64,000 bases of DNA from Mycolicibacterium fluoranthenivorans (GCF_011758805.1 NZ_JAANOW010000002.1:806001-870000); one strand, 5' to 3'. Positions 1 to 10,710 are shown, counted from the first letter of the stretch. Numbers and translations: made by a program. Notes: generated by a model from the sequence alone, not told the origin.

Positions 1-1796
1 GGGCCGGCGGCTACGTCGGCCGCGACGATGCCGCCAACATGACCGCCTCCTACGAGTTCCTGCGGTTGCTCGAACACCGGCTGCAACTGCAGCGGCTCAA
101 GCGCACCCACATGCTGCCCGAGGACGGTGACGAGGAGGCGATGCGCTGGCTCGCGCGCGCCGCCCATGTGCGCCCGGACGGCCGGCACGACGCCGTCGGT
201 GTGCTGCGGGATGAGCTCAAGCGCCAGAGCATGCGGGTATCGCGCCTGCACGCCAAGCTGTTCTACCAGCCGCTGCTGGAATCGGTGGGCAGACAAGGCT
301 TCCATGCGATGAGCACCGAGGCGGCCGAACGGCAGTTGGCCGCGCTCGGCTACGAGGGTCCGCAGAGTGCGCTGACCCACCTGGCGGCGCTGACCAGCGA
401 GAGCGGCCGGCGTGGGCAGGTGCAGAAGGTCCTGCTGCCGACCCTGCTGGACTGGTTGTCGGACACCCCGGACCCGGACGCGGGGTTGCTGTCCTATCGG
501 CGCATCAGCGAGGAACTCGGCGACCTGCGGTGGTATCTGTCCACCCTGCGCGACGAGGGCGCGGTGGCCAAACGGCTGATGCGCGTGCTGGGGACGTCGG
601 CCTACGTGCCGGATCTGTTGATGCGGGCACCGGAGGTCATCCAGCTCTACGCCGACGGACCTCAGGGGCCCAAGCTGCTCGAGGTCGATCCGGATGCGGT
701 GGGGCGGGCACTGGTGGCGTCGGCTGCGCGGCACGCCGATCCGGCCCGCGCCATCGCCGCGGCCCGCACCCTGCGGCGCCGCGAGCTCGCCCGGATCGCC
801 TCGGCGGACCTGCTCGGCATGCTCGAGGTCACCGAGGTCTGCCGTGCCCTCACCTCGATCTGGGTGGCGGTGCTGCAGGCGGCGTTGGACGTGGTGATCA
901 GGGACCGGACCCCGGCGGGCGGCGCCCCCGCGCGGATCGCGGTGATCGGGATGGGTCGGCTCGGCGGCAGCGAACTGGGCTACGGGTCCGACGCCGACGT
1001 GATGTTCGTGTGTGAGCCCGTCGAAGGCGCTGCGGGCGCCGATGAGTCGGCGGCCGTGCGGTGGTCGGTCGGGGTGGCCGAGCAGGTGCGCACGCTGCTG
1101 GGGACACCGAGCTCGGATCCGCCGCTGGAGGTGGACGCCGGACTGCGCCCCGAGGGCCGCAACGGCTCACTGGTGCGCACCCTTGCGTCGTACGAGGCGT
1201 ACTACACGCAGTGGGCGCAGCCCTGGGAGACGCAGGCCCTGTTGCGTGCGAACAAGGTGGCCGGTGACCCGGATCTGGGTGAGCGCTTCCTCCGGATGAT
1301 CGACAAGACCCGCTACCCCGAGGGCGGCATCTCACCGGAGACCGTGCAGGAGATCCGGCGCATCAAGGCCCGCATCGATGCCGAGCGGTTACCGCGCGGT
1401 GCCGATCCGAACAGCCACACCAAACTGGGCCGGGGCGGGCTTGCCGATGTCGAGTGGACGGTGCAGCTGCTGCAGATGCGGTTCGCCGACAAGATCCCGG
1501 CGCTGCACAACACCTCGACCCTGGAGACGCTGGACGCGATCGGGGCCGCCGAACTGATCGCCGAGGGCGATATCGATCAACTGCGTCAGGCGTGGCTGAC
1601 GGCCACCCGGGCCCGCAATGCGCTGGTGCTCGTGCGGGGCAAGCCGACCGATCAGCTGCCCGGACCGGGCCGTCAGCTCAACGCCGTGGCCCTGGCCTCG
1701 GGGTGGACGAACGGCGATGGCGGCGAGTTCCTGGACAACTACCTACGCGTGACCAGGCGGGCGAAAGCCGTGGTGCGCAAGGTGTTCGGAGCCTAG
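1..1796 (+). CDS. glnE: Bifunctional glutamine synthetase adenylyltransferase/deadenylylase, C-terminal part
   Basis: GlnE attaches AMP to, and removes it from, glutamine synthetase to tune nitrogen assimilation. The gene runs off the left edge; the first full codon is at base 3 and about 597 codons are present, against roughly 1000 residues for the family. The nucleotidyltransferase signature [12 protein letters not shown] (963-998) belongs to the C-terminal domain of the family, which carries adenylylation activity; the N-terminal domain (deadenylylation) is mostly outside. The TAG stop (1794-1796) interlocks with the stop codon of the opposing protease gene. The substrate gene glnA lies about 7.5 kb downstream, separated by five accessory genes, whereas in M. 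tuberculosis the two are adjacent. Confidence 0.95.
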   Translation, partial: AGGYVGRDDAANMTASYEFLRLLEHRLQLQRLKRTHMLPEDGDEEAMRWLARAAHVRPDGRHDAVGVLRDELKRQSMRVSRLHAKLFYQPLLESVGRQGFHAMSTEAAERQLAALGYEGPQSALTHLAALTSESGRRGQVQKVLLPTLLDWLSDTPDPDAGLLSYRRISEELGDLRWYLSTLRDEGAVAKRLMRVLGTSAYVPDLLMRAPEVIQLYADGPQGPKLLEVDPDAVGRALVASAARHADPARAIAAARTLRRRELARIASADLLGMLEVTEVCRALTSIWVAVLQAALDVVIRDRTPAGGAPARIAVIGMGRLGGSELGYGSDADVMFVCEPVEGAAGADESAAVRWSVGVAEQVRTLLGTPSSDPPLEVDAGLRPEGRNGSLVRTLASYEAYYTQWAQPWETQALLRANKVAGDPDLGERFLRMIDKTRYPEGGISPETVQEIRRIKARIDAERLPRGADPNSHTKLGRGGLADVEWTVQLLQMRFADKIPALHNTSTLETLDAIGAAELIAEGDIDQLRQAWLTATRARNALVLVRGKPTDQLPGPGRQLNAVALASGWTNGDGGEFLDNYLRVTRRAKAVVRKVFGA

Positions 1797-4700
1797 AGCG
1801 CCGACGTCGTGACTGCCACGGCATCGAAGGCCGCCTTGATCGCGGCGATCTGCTTGGCGGTGAACCCGTTGGCGCGGGCACTGCTGAGGATGGCGTAGCG
1901 GGCGTCGATATAGGACGCCGTCGACGGCAGGCTGTAGAGCGATTCGTAGTACACCCGGGCCCACTGTTCGCCGGACACCTCGTTCTTGGTGGCGTCCATC
2001 ATCTTGTAGGCGGCGAAGGACAGGATCCCGCTGTTGCTGTGCACGTAGTCGAAGTCGTCGGTGTTGTTGTCCGTGCAGCCGCACGGGTCGATATAGCGCT
2101 GGGGGTAGCTCTCCCGCTGGCTGTAGTCCGAGGGATCCTCCATGCTGCGGTACGGATTACCGGCCGCGTCCTCGGCGAAAAGCCATCTGCCGCTTCCGGT
2201 CTTGTTCTCGATCAGCGCGCCCATGATGTCGGCGTACGCCTCGTTGAGTGCCCCGGAATCGCCGAGATAGGCCAGGCCGTTGACGGTTTGGATGACGGCA
2301 TGGGTGTATTCGTGGCCGACCAGATCCAGGGCGGCCTGGGTGTTCCCGGCGTCACCGAAGACCAGTTCGCGACCGGTCCAGGCGGCGTTGCGCCACCCGG
2401 CCGCCGACGACCCGCTGGGGTTGTAGTCGATGCTGAGGACGACCGCAGCGCCGTTGTCGTCGTAGGAATCCCGGCCGAGAATCGAGGTGTAGTAGTCGTA
2501 CACCCGCGTCATGTTGGACTGCGCGGAGACGGCGGCTTTACCCCAGCTCGAAGAGTAGGTGACGGTGCTGCCCGGGATGCTGGGCTGGCCGGCCCAGCCG
2601 GTGCTGACGTAGGTGGTCACGTAGGTGGTGATGTTGCGGGTCGGGTCGCTCAGGACGAGCGCGGTCCCGGTGTTGCCTGCGCTCACGGTGCGGGTCTTGC
2701 CCTGCAGATCGGTGCCCGACGACCGGATGGGCGCCAAAGCCTGTTGCGCGCTGGAGAAGTCGGAGAAGATGGTGCCGGCCTTGGCTCCGTTGGCGTAGAT
2801 GTAGTAGGTGGCACCGACCGACGGGTACGGGCTGGCGGGGTCCGAGGAGACCGTCACCCGCCACGCCAGGGTGGCCGGGTTCCACCGCGCCCCGGTGCTC
2901 AGGTTCGTGCTGACATCCTGGTCGTAGATGACCAGGTCGGTGTCGAAGATCAAGGTGGCCGCGAAGGCATCCTTGGTGGCCTGGCTGGGACTTCCGCCGA
3001 AGTCGCTGACGGCGTCGGCCCTGGCGATCGCTTCGGCCGCAGCGGCGGTGGCGAGACCGGTGGTGGGCGTGGTGTTGACGGTGCTGATCGCGGGGTCGTA
3101 GTTGCTCACCAGCCCGGTCACGCGACCGGCGCCGTCGGTGGAGAGCACCACCTCGCTGCCCACCACCGGCACACCGTTCACGGTCTGGCTCAACCGGTAG
3201 AAGACACTGCCGGAGTAGTCGACCGAGGACACCGTGATCCGGGATTGATCGGCGAATCCGGTTGGCGCCCCGAGCAGTCCGGCGACCTTGTTCAGGACGG
3301 CCGCCGCGTCGGCGGCGCCGGACACCGTGCTGACGGTGAAGGTGCCGGAGATCGCGCGGACCTTGCCGCTGGAGTTCAGGGTGACATCGACGTCCTCGGC
3401 CCCGGACAGTGCCTTCAGCTCCGTCAGGGTGAGGGTGCCGTCGCTGTCGGGGTGCCACGCGGTGATGGGCACGGTGACATCGATCGGGATGCCGTCCTGG
3501 CCGTCGTAGGCGGCCACGGTGAAGGTGGCCACGTCGTCGCCCGGCGTGAACCAGGCGTTGTAGCGGGCCACCTGGCTGGGGGTGTAGGTGTAGGTGCCGT
3601 CGGAGTTGACGCTGACGCTGCCCAGCGCACCGGCCACATCGGTTTCCCGCGCATAGGTGAGGGTGCTCGCGTCGGCGGCGCTGATCTGGCCCGTGACGAT
3701 GCCGGTCGCGGTGTTCACGTTGGTCGAGTAGGTCGGGTTCACCGGCAGGGCGTTACCCGTGGCCGAGGCAACGACATTGACCTTCACGGTGACCGCACGG
3801 GTGCCGCCGTGGCCGTCGCTGATGGTGACGGTGAACGTGTCGGTGCTCGTGCCCAGGACACGGGCCGCCGCGTTCGGGGTGTAGCTGAACGAGCCGTCGG
3901 CATTGACCACCACCGTGCCCTTGGTGGCACCGGTGGCGGTGTAGGCCAGCGTGTCGTTGTCGGCGTCGGTGGTGCTGATCTGGCCGGTGACCCGCGCGGT
4001 GGTGGAACTGGTGGTCAGGGTGCTGACGGTGGCCACGGTGGGCGCGGCGTTGCTCGGCCGGATGGTGACCGTGACCGGTACGGAAAGGACACCGCCGTGA
4101 CCGTCGTCGACGGTGACGGAGAAGGTGTCCGTGGCAGGTCCGCCGGCGGCCGCGGCATGCCGCGCGGTGACCGTGGGGGTGTAGGTGAACTTGCCGTCCG
4201 CGCCGACGACCACGGTGCCCGTCAACGTCGCGAGAGTGCCGTCGTAGTAGAGCTTGTCGGCATCACCGTCGGTGCCCTTGACCGACCCGGTGACCACACC
4301 GGTCGACGAATTGGGGCTACCGGTGGTCGTTTTGAACGTCGGCGTCTTGTTCGCCGGGACCACCGTCACGGTGATGGTCTGCTGCACGACGCCGCGGCGA
4401 CCATCGCTGACGGTGAAGGTGAACGTGTCGGTGAGGTCGGCGGTCGACGCGGTGTCCGCGGCGGCCTTGTGCCTGGCCGCGGCGGTGGGGGTGTAGGTGA
4501 AGGTGCCGTCGGTGCCGAAGGTCACCCTGCCCTTGGTCGGCCCGGTGAGCACCGTGACCGCGAGCGGGTCGCCGTCGGCGTCGGTGACCCCGGTCGCGCC
4601 GCTGATGACCCCGGTGACCCCGCTGGACGTGCTGCTGGGAAGGCTCACCACCGGTGTCACATTGGCCGGGACCAGCGAGACCACGCCCATGGCGGTGTCA

Positions 4701-6565
4701 CCCGCGGTGTAGAGCTGCATACCGTCGGGGCTGGCGGCGATACCGTTCACCGTGTCACCGGTGTGCAGTGTCGTGAGCGGTGTGCTGGTCGCGGTGTCGT
4801 ACACCTGCAGATCGCCGCTCTGGGTGGTGACCAGCAGCAGCGAGCCGTCCTTGTTGACCGTCGCCGCCCGCACCGCCGAGATGGTGTCGAAGGTGCCGAG
4901 GGAGGCGAACTTGGTGGTGTCGAGCACGTTCACGGTGCTGCCATCGGTGCGGACGTAGAGCTTCTTGCCATCCTTGCTTGCCGCGATGGCGGTGGGCGAA
5001 CTACCCGCTACGGCAAGGAGTTTCGTGGTACCCGTGGAGACGGTGTAGGAGACGATCCCGGACGGGGTGGTGGCGTAGACCCGTTTGCCGTCCGGGCTGA
5101 CGATCACCGACGTGACGCCCACCGCGGACACCCACCCGGTGATCTTGTTGGTGGAGGTGCTGACCTTCGCCATCTTGCCGGTGGCGTTGCCGATGTACAG
5201 GGTGCCGCCGTTGGGCGCGATGACCATGCTCGTCGGGGTGATGGTGAGGGCGATGGTCCGGCTGACGGTGTTGGTCGCCGCGTCGATGACCGAGAGGGAG
5301 TTGCTGTTGGCGACGTAGACGAACTTGCCGTCGGGTTTGACTGCGACGCCGACGGGGTTGCCGCCCACTGCGATGGTGGTGACCACGGTGCCGTCGAGGG
5401 TGTTGACCACGGTGACCGTGCCGGTGGCGCTGTCGGTCAGGTAGGCGCGGGTGCTGGTGGCGGCCACGGCGGTGACCTGGCCGGTGCTCACCGGGCTGAG
5501 CAGATGGACCGGTGTCGGGTCGATGGGAACCGCCACGGTGCGCACCACCTTGGCGGTGGTGCCGTCGTACACCGAGACGGTGAACTCGGCATCGGGTTCC
5601 GACGTGACTGCCGCCGAAACACGTTGTGCTGCAGTCGGTGTGTAGGTGAAGCTGCCGGTCTTGCTGACTGTCACGGTGCCCAGGGTGGGGCCGGTGACCA
5701 GGGCGTATCTCAGCGTCTTGCCCTCGGGGTCGGTGGCGACCATCTGCCCGGACACCGCGCCGGTGGTGGGATCGGGATCGCCGAGCAGCGGCGCGTCGAC
5801 GACCGGCTGCTGGTTGGCCACGGCGGTGGCCGTCGCCAGCCTCAGGCTGGTGTCCTCGGTCTGACCGATCTCACGCCGCGCGGCGGCTGCCATGGCCCAG
5901 GACAGGGGAGAGACGATCGAATGGACGGCGCCGAGGATGCGGGCGAAGAACTGGTTGAGTGCGGTGCTGATCGCGGCGCCGGCGCGCGCCACCGCCACCG
6001 CAGGGGTGGCCGCCGTGGCGCGGGCCGAACCGACGGTGGCCGTGGCGGTGCTCAGCGTGGTCGTGGTGATCGCCGATGCGGTGGGCAGCGCACGCACCTC
6101 CGTCGTGGCCGTCGTCGCGCTGGTGGTGTCGGGGGTGCTGGGCGCCTGCGGCGCGGTGGCGGTCGCGGCGGCGGTGGCGGTCTTCGCCGACGATGTCTTG
6201 GCTGTCGAGGAGGTGCGGTGCTTGCGGTCGCTGGTGCGGGACTTCTTCGGGGCGGCCTTCGTGGCCGTGCCCGCCGTAGTGCTTGCCGTCGTGGTGCTTG
6301 CCGCCGTGGTGGGTTCGGTGGCGGCAGTAGCGGTGTCGCCGGCCTGCGTCGCGGTGCTGGTCGTGGCACTCGTAGAAGTCGAGGTCTGGCTGTCGGCGCC
6401 GGAGGCGTCCGTGTCGCCCGAGGACGTGGTCGAGGTGGTGCCCTCGGGTTCCGCCCAGGCGATCGCAGGGGCTGTGGCTACCGCACTTCCGATACCCAGG
6501 GCGACCGCGAGTGCACCGACTCGCCCGACATAATGTGCGTAACTCGCACGGGATTCGCTTCGCAC
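1793..6565 (-). CDS. Secreted M4 (thermolysin-type) metalloprotease with beta-propeller and VCBS-like repeats
   Basis: Predicted 1590-residue secreted zinc metalloprotease. Order from the N-terminus: a twin-hydrophobic signal peptide ending near AIAWAEPEG; about 130 residues of Thr/Ser/Ala-rich linker with a Lys/Arg patch; one cadherin/VCBS-like repeat; a beta-propeller of YVTN-type repeats (about residues 330-625, recurring SPDGKRVY or KPDGKFVY motifs); four more VCBS-like repeats (recurring DGxFTYTPT); an EF-hand-like loop ([12 protein letters not shown]); an FTP/PepSY-like propeptide; and the M4 catalytic domain. Zinc motif HEYTH is at 1418-1422, the third ligand Glu1442 lies 20 residues on in NEAYAD, and the catalytic His is about 1509 in HSNSG, all in thermolysin spacing. 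I chose the GTG at 6565 because a GGAGG lies 8 nt upstream; an ATG at 6613 would add 16 residues without a ribosome site. Substrate unknown. Confidence 0.88.
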   Translation of the reverse strand: MRSESRASYAHYVGRVGALAVALGIGSAVATAPAIAWAEPEGTTSTTSSGDTDASGADSQTSTSTSATTSTATQAGDTATAATEPTTAASTTTASTTAGTATKAAPKKSRTSDRKHRTSSTAKTSSAKTATAAATATAPQAPSTPDTTSATTATTEVRALPTASAITTTTLSTATATVGSARATAATPAVAVARAGAAISTALNQFFARILGAVHSIVSPLSWAMAAAARREIGQTEDTSLRLATATAVANQQPVVDAPLLGDPDPTTGAVSGQMVATDPEGKTLRYALVTGPTLGTVTVSKTGSFTYTPTAAQRVSAAVTSEPDAEFTVSVYDGTTAKVVRTVAVPIDPTPVHLLSPVSTGQVTAVAATSTRAYLTDSATGTVTVVNTLDGTVVTTIAVGGNPVGVAVKPDGKFVYVANSNSLSVIDAATNTVSRTIALTITPTSMVIAPNGGTLYIGNATGKMAKVSTSTNKITGWVSAVGVTSVIVSPDGKRVYATTPSGIVSYTVSTGTTKLLAVAGSSPTAIAASKDGKKLYVRTDGSTVNVLDTTKFASLGTFDTISAVRAATVNKDGSLLLVTTQSGDLQVYDTATSTPLTTLHTGDTVNGIAASPDGMQLYTAGDTAMGVVSLVPANVTPVVSLPSSTSSGVTGVISGATGVTDADGDPLAVTVLTGPTKGRVTFGTDGTFTYTPTAAARHKAAADTASTADLTDTFTFTVSDGRRGVVQQTITVTVVPANKTPTFKTTTGSPNSSTGVVTGSVKGTDGDADKLYYDGTLATLTGTVVVGADGKFTYTPTVTARHAAAAGGPATDTFSVTVDDGHGGVLSVPVTVTIRPSNAAPTVATVSTLTTSSTTARVTGQISTTDADNDTLAYTATGATKGTVVVNADGSFSYTPNAAARVLGTSTDTFTVTISDGHGGTRAVTVKVNVVASATGNALPVNPTYSTNVNTATGIVTGQISAADASTLTYARETDVAGALGSVSVNSDGTYTYTPSQVARYNAWFTPGDDVATFTVAAYDGQDGIPIDVTVPITAWHPDSDGTLTLTELKALSGAEDVDVTLNSSGKVRAISGTFTVSTVSGAADAAAVLNKVAGLLGAPTGFADQSRITVSSVDYSGSVFYRLSQTVNGVPVVGSEVVLSTDGAGRVTGLVSNYDPAISTVNTTPTTGLATAAAAEAIARADAVSDFGGSPSQATKDAFAATLIFDTDLVIYDQDVSTNLSTGARWNPATLAWRVTVSSDPASPYPSVGATYYIYANGAKAGTIFSDFSSAQQALAPIRSSGTDLQGKTRTVSAGNTGTALVLSDPTRNITTYVTTYVSTGWAGQPSIPGSTVTYSSSWGKAAVSAQSNMTRVYDYYTSILGRDSYDDNGAAVVLSIDYNPSGSSAAGWRNAAWTGRELVFGDAGNTQAALDLVGHEYTHAVIQTVNGLAYLGDSGALNEAYADIMGALIENKTGSGRWLFAEDAAGNPYRSMEDPSDYSQRESYPQRYIDPCGCTDNNTDDFDYVHSNSGILSFAAYKMMDATKNEVSGEQWARVYYESLYSLPSTASYIDARYAILSSARANGFTAKQIAAIKAAFDAVAVTTSAL

Positions 6566-6572
6566 GTCCAAC

Positions 6573-6578
6573 GCCTCC
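6573..6578 (-). promoter_or_regulatory. Ribosome binding site fixing the protease start
   Basis: GGAGGC on the minus strand, 8 nt from the GTG at 6565. It favours that GTG over the in-frame ATG at 6613, which has no Shine-Dalgarno-like sequence. Confidence 0.7.
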
Positions 6579-6738
6579 GTTCGACGCGGTTGCCGCTCAT
6601 GGCAAATATTCACAGCTCCGTCAGATTACTTTGGCAGTAAACCACAAGGTGGCAGTGACTGACAGAGCTTGGGTGCGATTTGCCTCGCTGCGTCGGGCCG
6701 ATCGGCGCTGTGGTCAGGCCGGCTGATAGAACCAGTTG

Positions 6739-7368
6739 ATGAGGGAGTCTTTTGCCGAGATCAGCGCCGACGAACACGACCGGTTACACGCGTTGTACGG
6801 CCCGCTGACGACCGCCGTGCGCAAACTGGTCGACGCCAGTATTCGGACCGGCGTCGACGACCAGGTGATCCGCGACGCCCAGGCCGCGATTGAGGCGGTC
6901 ACCGCCACGCTGGAGAGCCGGCAGTACGAGGGTCCGCGCACCCTGCGGCACGCGGTCACCGGCCGCCCGGTGGTCTGGGCGGACCCGGCCATCGGACTGC
7001 GCAACGCGATCGCTCCACCCCTGGACGTTCAGCACACCGAAGATGGGCGCTGCTGGACCGAGTTCACCCTCGGCGCTCGCTACGAGGGCCCGCCCGATCG
7101 CGTGCACGGCGGCATCTGCGCGCTGGTGCTCGACCACGTCCTCGGCGAGGTCGCCAGCGAGGGACTGGTGAAACCGCGCTTCACCGGCACCCTGACGCTG
7201 AAGTATCTGCGTGGTACCCCGCTGGGCCCGTTGCGCGCCGAAGCGTGGATCGACCGCACCGAGGGCGTCAAAGCCTTTGCGCGAGGCCGGATCTTGGATG
7301 CCGAAGGGGTGACCGTCGAAGCCGAGGGCATCTTCGTGATGCCGGCCTGGGCGCGCGAGGCTGGCTGA
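6739..7368 (+). CDS. PaaI-family (hotdog-fold) thioesterase
   Basis: A 209-residue protein, probably an acyl-CoA thioesterase. The C-terminal two thirds has the hotdog pattern of the PaaI/4HBT group, with the signature GPPDRVHGGICALVLDHVLG (about residues 115-134), where an Asn/His-Gly-Gly loop followed by a long helix forms the catalytic region, then the antiparallel strands TGTLTLKYLRGTPLG. The N-terminal 70 residues are helical and not part of the core domain. ATG 6739 is preceded directly by a TTG that could also serve. It is divergent from the protease gene and ends 4 bp from the DoxX gene on the other strand. Substrate cannot be told. Confidence 0.8.
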   Translation: MRESFAEISADEHDRLHALYGPLTTAVRKLVDASIRTGVDDQVIRDAQAAIEAVTATLESRQYEGPRTLRHAVTGRPVVWADPAIGLRNAIAPPLDVQHTEDGRCWTEFTLGARYEGPPDRVHGGICALVLDHVLGEVASEGLVKPRFTGTLTLKYLRGTPLGPLRAEAWIDRTEGVKAFARGRILDAEGVTVEAEGIFVMPAWAREAG

Positions 7369-7372
7369 GGGG

Positions 7373-7792
7373 TCAGCTCCGGCGCTTGCGGACGGCGTCC
7401 ACGGCGATCGACCCGCCGCCGAGGAACACCAGCAGGAAGAAACCGAAGCAGTTGAGGACGGCGAGCTCGCCACCGTTCTCGATGGGCCACAGCCCTGTCG
7501 GCTGGTGCTGGCTGAAGTAGGCGAATGCCATCTCGCCGGAGGCGACGAAGGCGGCCGCGCGGGTGAACAGCCCGGCGATCAGCAGCAGGCCCAGCACCAG
7601 TTCGAGGACACCGGCGTACCAGAACGGCCAGGTCCCGGCGGGGACGGCACCACCGGCACCGGCCGCGATGGGCCAAGCGAACAGTTTCGACGTGCCGTGG
7701 ATGGTGAGCAGCAGGCCGAACACGATCCGGAACGCCGACAGCACGATGGGTGCGAATCCGTTGAGCTTGGTTTCGATCTGGGTCGATGACAT
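7373..7792 (-). CDS. DoxX family membrane protein (copy 1)
   Basis: A 139-residue, four-helix integral membrane protein of the DoxX family, whose mycobacterial members have been linked to redox and oxidative stress complexes. Hydrophobic segments lie at about 13-33, 53-77, 80-95 and 110-130, with the family patterns FRIVFGLLLTIHGTSKLF and GLFTRAAAF. It is a tandem paralogue of the next gene downstream in sequence coordinates (7826-8251), sharing blocks such as HQP..LWPI and FFLLVF.GGG. The ATG at 7792 lies 7 nt after a TATTAT hexamer, which suggests a leaderless message; an ATG at 7801 sits inside that hexamer and is unlikely to be used. Confidence 0.85.
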   Translation of the reverse strand: MSSTQIETKLNGFAPIVLSAFRIVFGLLLTIHGTSKLFAWPIAAGAGGAVPAGTWPFWYAGVLELVLGLLLIAGLFTRAAAFVASGEMAFAYFSQHQPTGLWPIENGGELAVLNCFGFFLLVFLGGGSIAVDAVRKRRS

Positions 7793-7799
7793 GGCACCC

Positions 7800-7805
7800 A
7801 TAATA
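7800..7805 (-). promoter_or_regulatory. -10 hexamer of DoxX copy 1 (leaderless)
   Basis: TATTAT on the minus strand followed by 7 nt and the ATG at 7792. No convincing -35 element, which is common in mycobacteria. Confidence 0.55.
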
Positions 7806-7825
7806 GGACTACGGTCCGTTTATCT

Positions 7826-8251
7826 CTATGGCTGGGGTGTGCGACTACGCCAGGCGTCCAGCGAGTACCGCCCGCCGCCGGTGAACACCAGCAGGAAGAA
7901 CACGAAACAGAAGGCGATCGAGGGCAGGCCGCCGTTGCCGCCGTACTGAGGATCGACGATCGGCCAGAGGGCCAGCGGCTGGTGCTGCCAGAAATAGGCG
8001 ACGGCCATCGCGCCGGAGCAGAGGAAGGCCGCGATCCGGGTGAACAGTCCGGTCATGATGAGCAGCCCGCCGACGAACTCGATGAGACCCGCGTACCAGC
8101 CGGGCCAACTCCCGGTCGGCACACCCATCACGATGGGCCAGTCGAAGAGATTGGACGTGCCGAACAGGGTGAACAGGAAACCGAACACGATGCGGACCAG
8201 GCTCAGCACCGTAGGCGTCAATGCTTCCAAGCGATTGTTCAGGTTGTTCAT
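7826..8251 (-). CDS. DoxX family membrane protein (copy 2)
   Basis: A 141-residue, four-helix membrane protein of the DoxX family, clearly homologous along its whole length to the neighbour at 7373-7792. Shared motifs include RIVFGFLFTLFGTSNLFDWP, WYAGLIEFVGGLL and GLFTRIAAF. Start chosen at ATG 8251 (MNNLNNRLEAL), which aligns with the N-terminus of copy 1; an upstream ATG at 8281 would add ten residues. It follows the multi-pass membrane protein gene on the same strand by 35 bp and may be cotranscribed. Function beyond family membership is not known. Confidence 0.83.
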   Translation of the reverse strand: MNNLNNRLEALTPTVLSLVRIVFGFLFTLFGTSNLFDWPIVMGVPTGSWPGWYAGLIEFVGGLLIMTGLFTRIAAFLCSGAMAVAYFWQHQPLALWPIVDPQYGGNGGLPSIAFCFVFFLLVFTGGGRYSLDAWRSRTPQP

Positions 8252-8286
8252 GGCCTCGACCGTACTGAAGCGAGGTGACATGTCGC

Positions 8287-9138
8287 TTAACGCTGGTCGG
8301 TGCTGGGCGCGGAGTAGCAGATCGCCGTCCCGACCACCGCGGGCAACCCGAACGTGAGCAGCAGCACGGCGTACATGACCGGGGAACCCGGTGTGGTCAG
8401 CCAGTCCTTGGGAAACCGCGCCAGGGTGAGGGCCAGCCAGGACGCCGTGATCGCCAGCACCACGAGGCACACCGTGGCGACCTTGAGGGCGCCCAACGTC
8501 AGCCGGGTCGGTTCGGCGCCCTCGGCCAGTCGCAGCGCCCTGCTGCGGCGCACCACGAAAACCAACGATGTCACCACCACCGCCGCCGCGGCGGCGCCGA
8601 TGGCGTCGACGAGCCACCCCGGCGGGGCGCCGCCGAATGCGAAATGCACGTAGTCGATCGACGTCTCGCTCAGCAGCAGGGTGGTGGTCATGGTCGCGGC
8701 GAACGTCAGCCAGGTACCGAGTTTGGTGAGAAAGGTGTAGCCGGCGGCGTCCTCGTCCGCGCCGGCGGGCATCTTGGAGATGGCGTGCCCGGCCAGCATC
8801 CAGCCGAGGCCGCCGAACAAGGCGGCGGTGCCCGCGGCCAGCATGGCAGTGGCCAGCGCGCCCTGGGCCCAGACGATCGCGCAGATACCGTCCCGCTGGG
8901 CGTCGGCGGGGACCACCGTCCCGGTGATCAGGCTGGACAGGAAGGCGCTGAGAACGAGAATCAGCACCGCCGAGGAGAACAACGCCAGTGTGTGCACGCT
9001 CTCGCGTACCTCGCCCTTGAGATACAGGGCGATGGCGGTGATGAGGAAGCCGCCCAGGGCCGCGGCGAGCTTGGAATGCTCGGAAGCCGAGGTCAGCATG
9101 CTCCATTGATCGGACGAACAGAATTCGTCGAGGCTCAC
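8287..9138 (-). CDS. Multi-pass membrane protein of unknown function
   Basis: A 283-residue protein with about seven predicted transmembrane segments (around 24-40, 52-75, 90-115, 140-160, 178-198, 215-235 and 252-272) and no catalytic motif I recognise. The first 20 residues are acidic and hydrophilic with one Cys (DEFCSSD). GTG 9138 is the first in-frame start of the continuous domain, with a TAGGCT hexamer 9 nt upstream. It lies directly after the glnA terminator hairpin on the same strand and upstream of the DoxX pair, so it probably heads its own unit. It belongs to the block that separates glnE from glnA. Confidence 0.7.
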   Translation of the reverse strand: MSLDEFCSSDQWSMLTSASEHSKLAAALGGFLITAIALYLKGEVRESVHTLALFSSAVLILVLSAFLSSLITGTVVPADAQRDGICAIVWAQGALATAMLAAGTAALFGGLGWMLAGHAISKMPAGADEDAAGYTFLTKLGTWLTFAATMTTTLLLSETSIDYVHFAFGGAPPGWLVDAIGAAAAAVVVTSLVFVVRRSRALRLAEGAEPTRLTLGALKVATVCLVVLAITASWLALTLARFPKDWLTTPGSPVMYAVLLLTFGLPAVVGTAICYSAPSTDQR

Positions 9139-9183
9139 GGATGCCAGAGCCTACGGGATCGCGGCATGGCGTGCCGGGCGCGC

Positions 9184-9231
9184 ACAACAAGTCGGCCCGC
9201 CAGGCAGATGCCTGACGGGCCGACTCGTTGT
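9184..9231 (-). terminator. Transcription terminator after glnA
   Basis: Long hairpin. The arms 9190-9206 and 9209-9225 pair over 17 positions with one mismatch, and the stem extends outward by five more pairs to 9184/9231. The loop is only 2 nt. On the glnA strand the stem is followed by a short T-rich stretch (TTGTTGT) rather than a full U tract. It starts 9 bp after the glnA stop. Confidence 0.85.
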
Positions 9232-9239
9232 CTGCTGAC

Positions 9240-10676
9240 TTACACGTCGTAGTACAGCGAGAACTCGTACGGGTGCGGACGGATCTGCACCGGCAGGATC
9301 TCGTTCTCCCGCTTGTAGGAGATGTAGGTCTCGATCAGGTCCTCGGTGAACACGCCACCCTCGGTGAGGTAGTCGTGATCCTCCTCGAGCTTGTCGATCA
9401 CCGCAGCCAGCGAGGTGGGCGCCTGCGGGATGTTGGCGGCCTCGTCCGGCGGCAGCTCGTAGAGGTCCTTGTCGACCGGGGCCTGCGGCTCGATCTTCTT
9501 CTTGATGCCGTCGATACCGGCCATCAGCATCGCCGCGAACGCCAGGTACGGGTTGCCCGAGCTGTCCGGGCAGCGGAACTCGAGGCGCTTGGCCTTCGGG
9601 TTGTTGCCGGTGATCGGGATACGGACGCAGGCCGAGCGGTTGCGCTGGCTGTAGACCAGGTTGATCGGGGCCTCGTAGCCCGGCACCAGGCGCTTGTACG
9701 AGTTCGTCGTCGGGTTGGTGAAGGCCAGCAGCGACGGGGCGTGGTGCAGGATGCCGCCGATGTAGTGGCGCGCGATATCGGACAGGCCCGCGTACCCGGA
9801 CTCGTCGTGGAACAGCGGCTTGCCGTCTTTCCACAGCGACTGGTGGGCGTGCATACCGGAGCCGTTGTCACCGAACAGCGGCTTGGGCATGAAGGTGACG
9901 GTCTTGCCGTTCTTCCATGCGGTGTTCTTGATGATGTACTTGAACAGCAGCACATCGTCGGCCGCGGCCAGCAGCGTGTTGAACTTGTAGTTGATCTCGG
10001 CCTGGCCGGCGGTACCCACCTCGTGGTGACCGCGCTCCAGGGTGAACCCGGCGTTCTGCAGGTTGGTGGCCATCTCGTCGCGCAGATCCACGTAGTGGTC
10101 GTACGGCGCGACGGGGAAGTAGCCACCCTTGGGGCGGACCTTGTAACCCAGGTTCGGGCTGCCGTCGGACTCGAAGGGCTCACCGGTGTTCCACCAGCCC
10201 GACTCGGAGTCGACTTCGTAGAAGGTGCCGTTGATCTTGGAGTCGAAGGAGATCGAGTCGAAGATGTAGAACTCGGCCTCGGCGCCGAAGTAAGCGGTAT
10301 CGGCGATACCGGTGCTGGCCAGGTAGTTCTCGGCCTTGCGGGCGACGTTACGCGGGTCGCGCGAGTAGGCCTCGCGGGTGAAGGGGTCGTGCACGAAGAA
10401 GTTCAGGTTCAGCGTCTTGGCGGCGCGGAACGGGTCGATACGCGCGGTGTCGGGATCCGGCAGCAGCATCATGTCGGATTCGTGGATCGACTGGAAACCG
10501 CGCACCGACGAACCGTCGAACGCCAAGCCGTCCTCGAAAACGCTCTCGTCGAAGGCTGAAGCCGGGATCGAGAAGTGCTGGACGACACCAGGCAGATCGC
10601 AGAACCGGATGTCGACGTACTCGACGTTCTCATCCTTGATCAGCTTGAAGAGGTCGTCCGATGTCTTTTCTGGCAC
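9240..10676 (-). CDS. glnA: Glutamine synthetase, type I (adenylylation-regulated)
   Basis: Converts glutamate, ammonia and ATP to glutamine; dodecameric GSI-beta enzyme. At 478 residues it has exactly the length of M. tuberculosis GlnA1. Visible motifs: FDGSSVRGF (Asp50 loop region), [17 protein letters not shown] (metal ligands), [12 protein letters not shown], the ATP-binding segment [12 protein letters not shown] and NRSACVRIP. The adenylylation tyrosine is Tyr406 in [11 protein letters not shown] (codon 9461-9459), matching the presence of GlnE upstream. Start is GTG 10676 with AAGGAG 8 nt before it. A GlnR-like operator lies 51-88 bp upstream and a strong hairpin terminates the message. 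Confidence 0.98.
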   Translation of the reverse strand: MPEKTSDDLFKLIKDENVEYVDIRFCDLPGVVQHFSIPASAFDESVFEDGLAFDGSSVRGFQSIHESDMMLLPDPDTARIDPFRAAKTLNLNFFVHDPFTREAYSRDPRNVARKAENYLASTGIADTAYFGAEAEFYIFDSISFDSKINGTFYEVDSESGWWNTGEPFESDGSPNLGYKVRPKGGYFPVAPYDHYVDLRDEMATNLQNAGFTLERGHHEVGTAGQAEINYKFNTLLAAADDVLLFKYIIKNTAWKNGKTVTFMPKPLFGDNGSGMHAHQSLWKDGKPLFHDESGYAGLSDIARHYIGGILHHAPSLLAFTNPTTNSYKRLVPGYEAPINLVYSQRNRSACVRIPITGNNPKAKRLEFRCPDSSGNPYLAFAAMLMAGIDGIKKKIEPQAPVDKDLYELPPDEAANIPQAPTSLAAVIDKLEEDHDYLTEGGVFTEDLIETYISYKRENEILPVQIRPHPYEFSLYYDV

Positions 10677-10710
10677 TGATAAATCTCCTTTGACTCGTTA
10701 CCCGCCGGTG

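Noticed and set aside
1454..6640. A 1728-codon open frame on the plus strand, antisense to the protease gene
   Set aside because: It is the mirror of a GC-rich coding sequence: it is Gly/Arg/Asp-biased, has no recognisable domain, and overlaps the end of glnE in another frame. The minus-strand frame has a signal peptide, repeats and intact catalytic motifs.
1793..9138. Prophage or integrative element between glnE and glnA
   Set aside because: No integrase, transposase, flanking direct repeats or tRNA gene; codon use looks like the neighbours.
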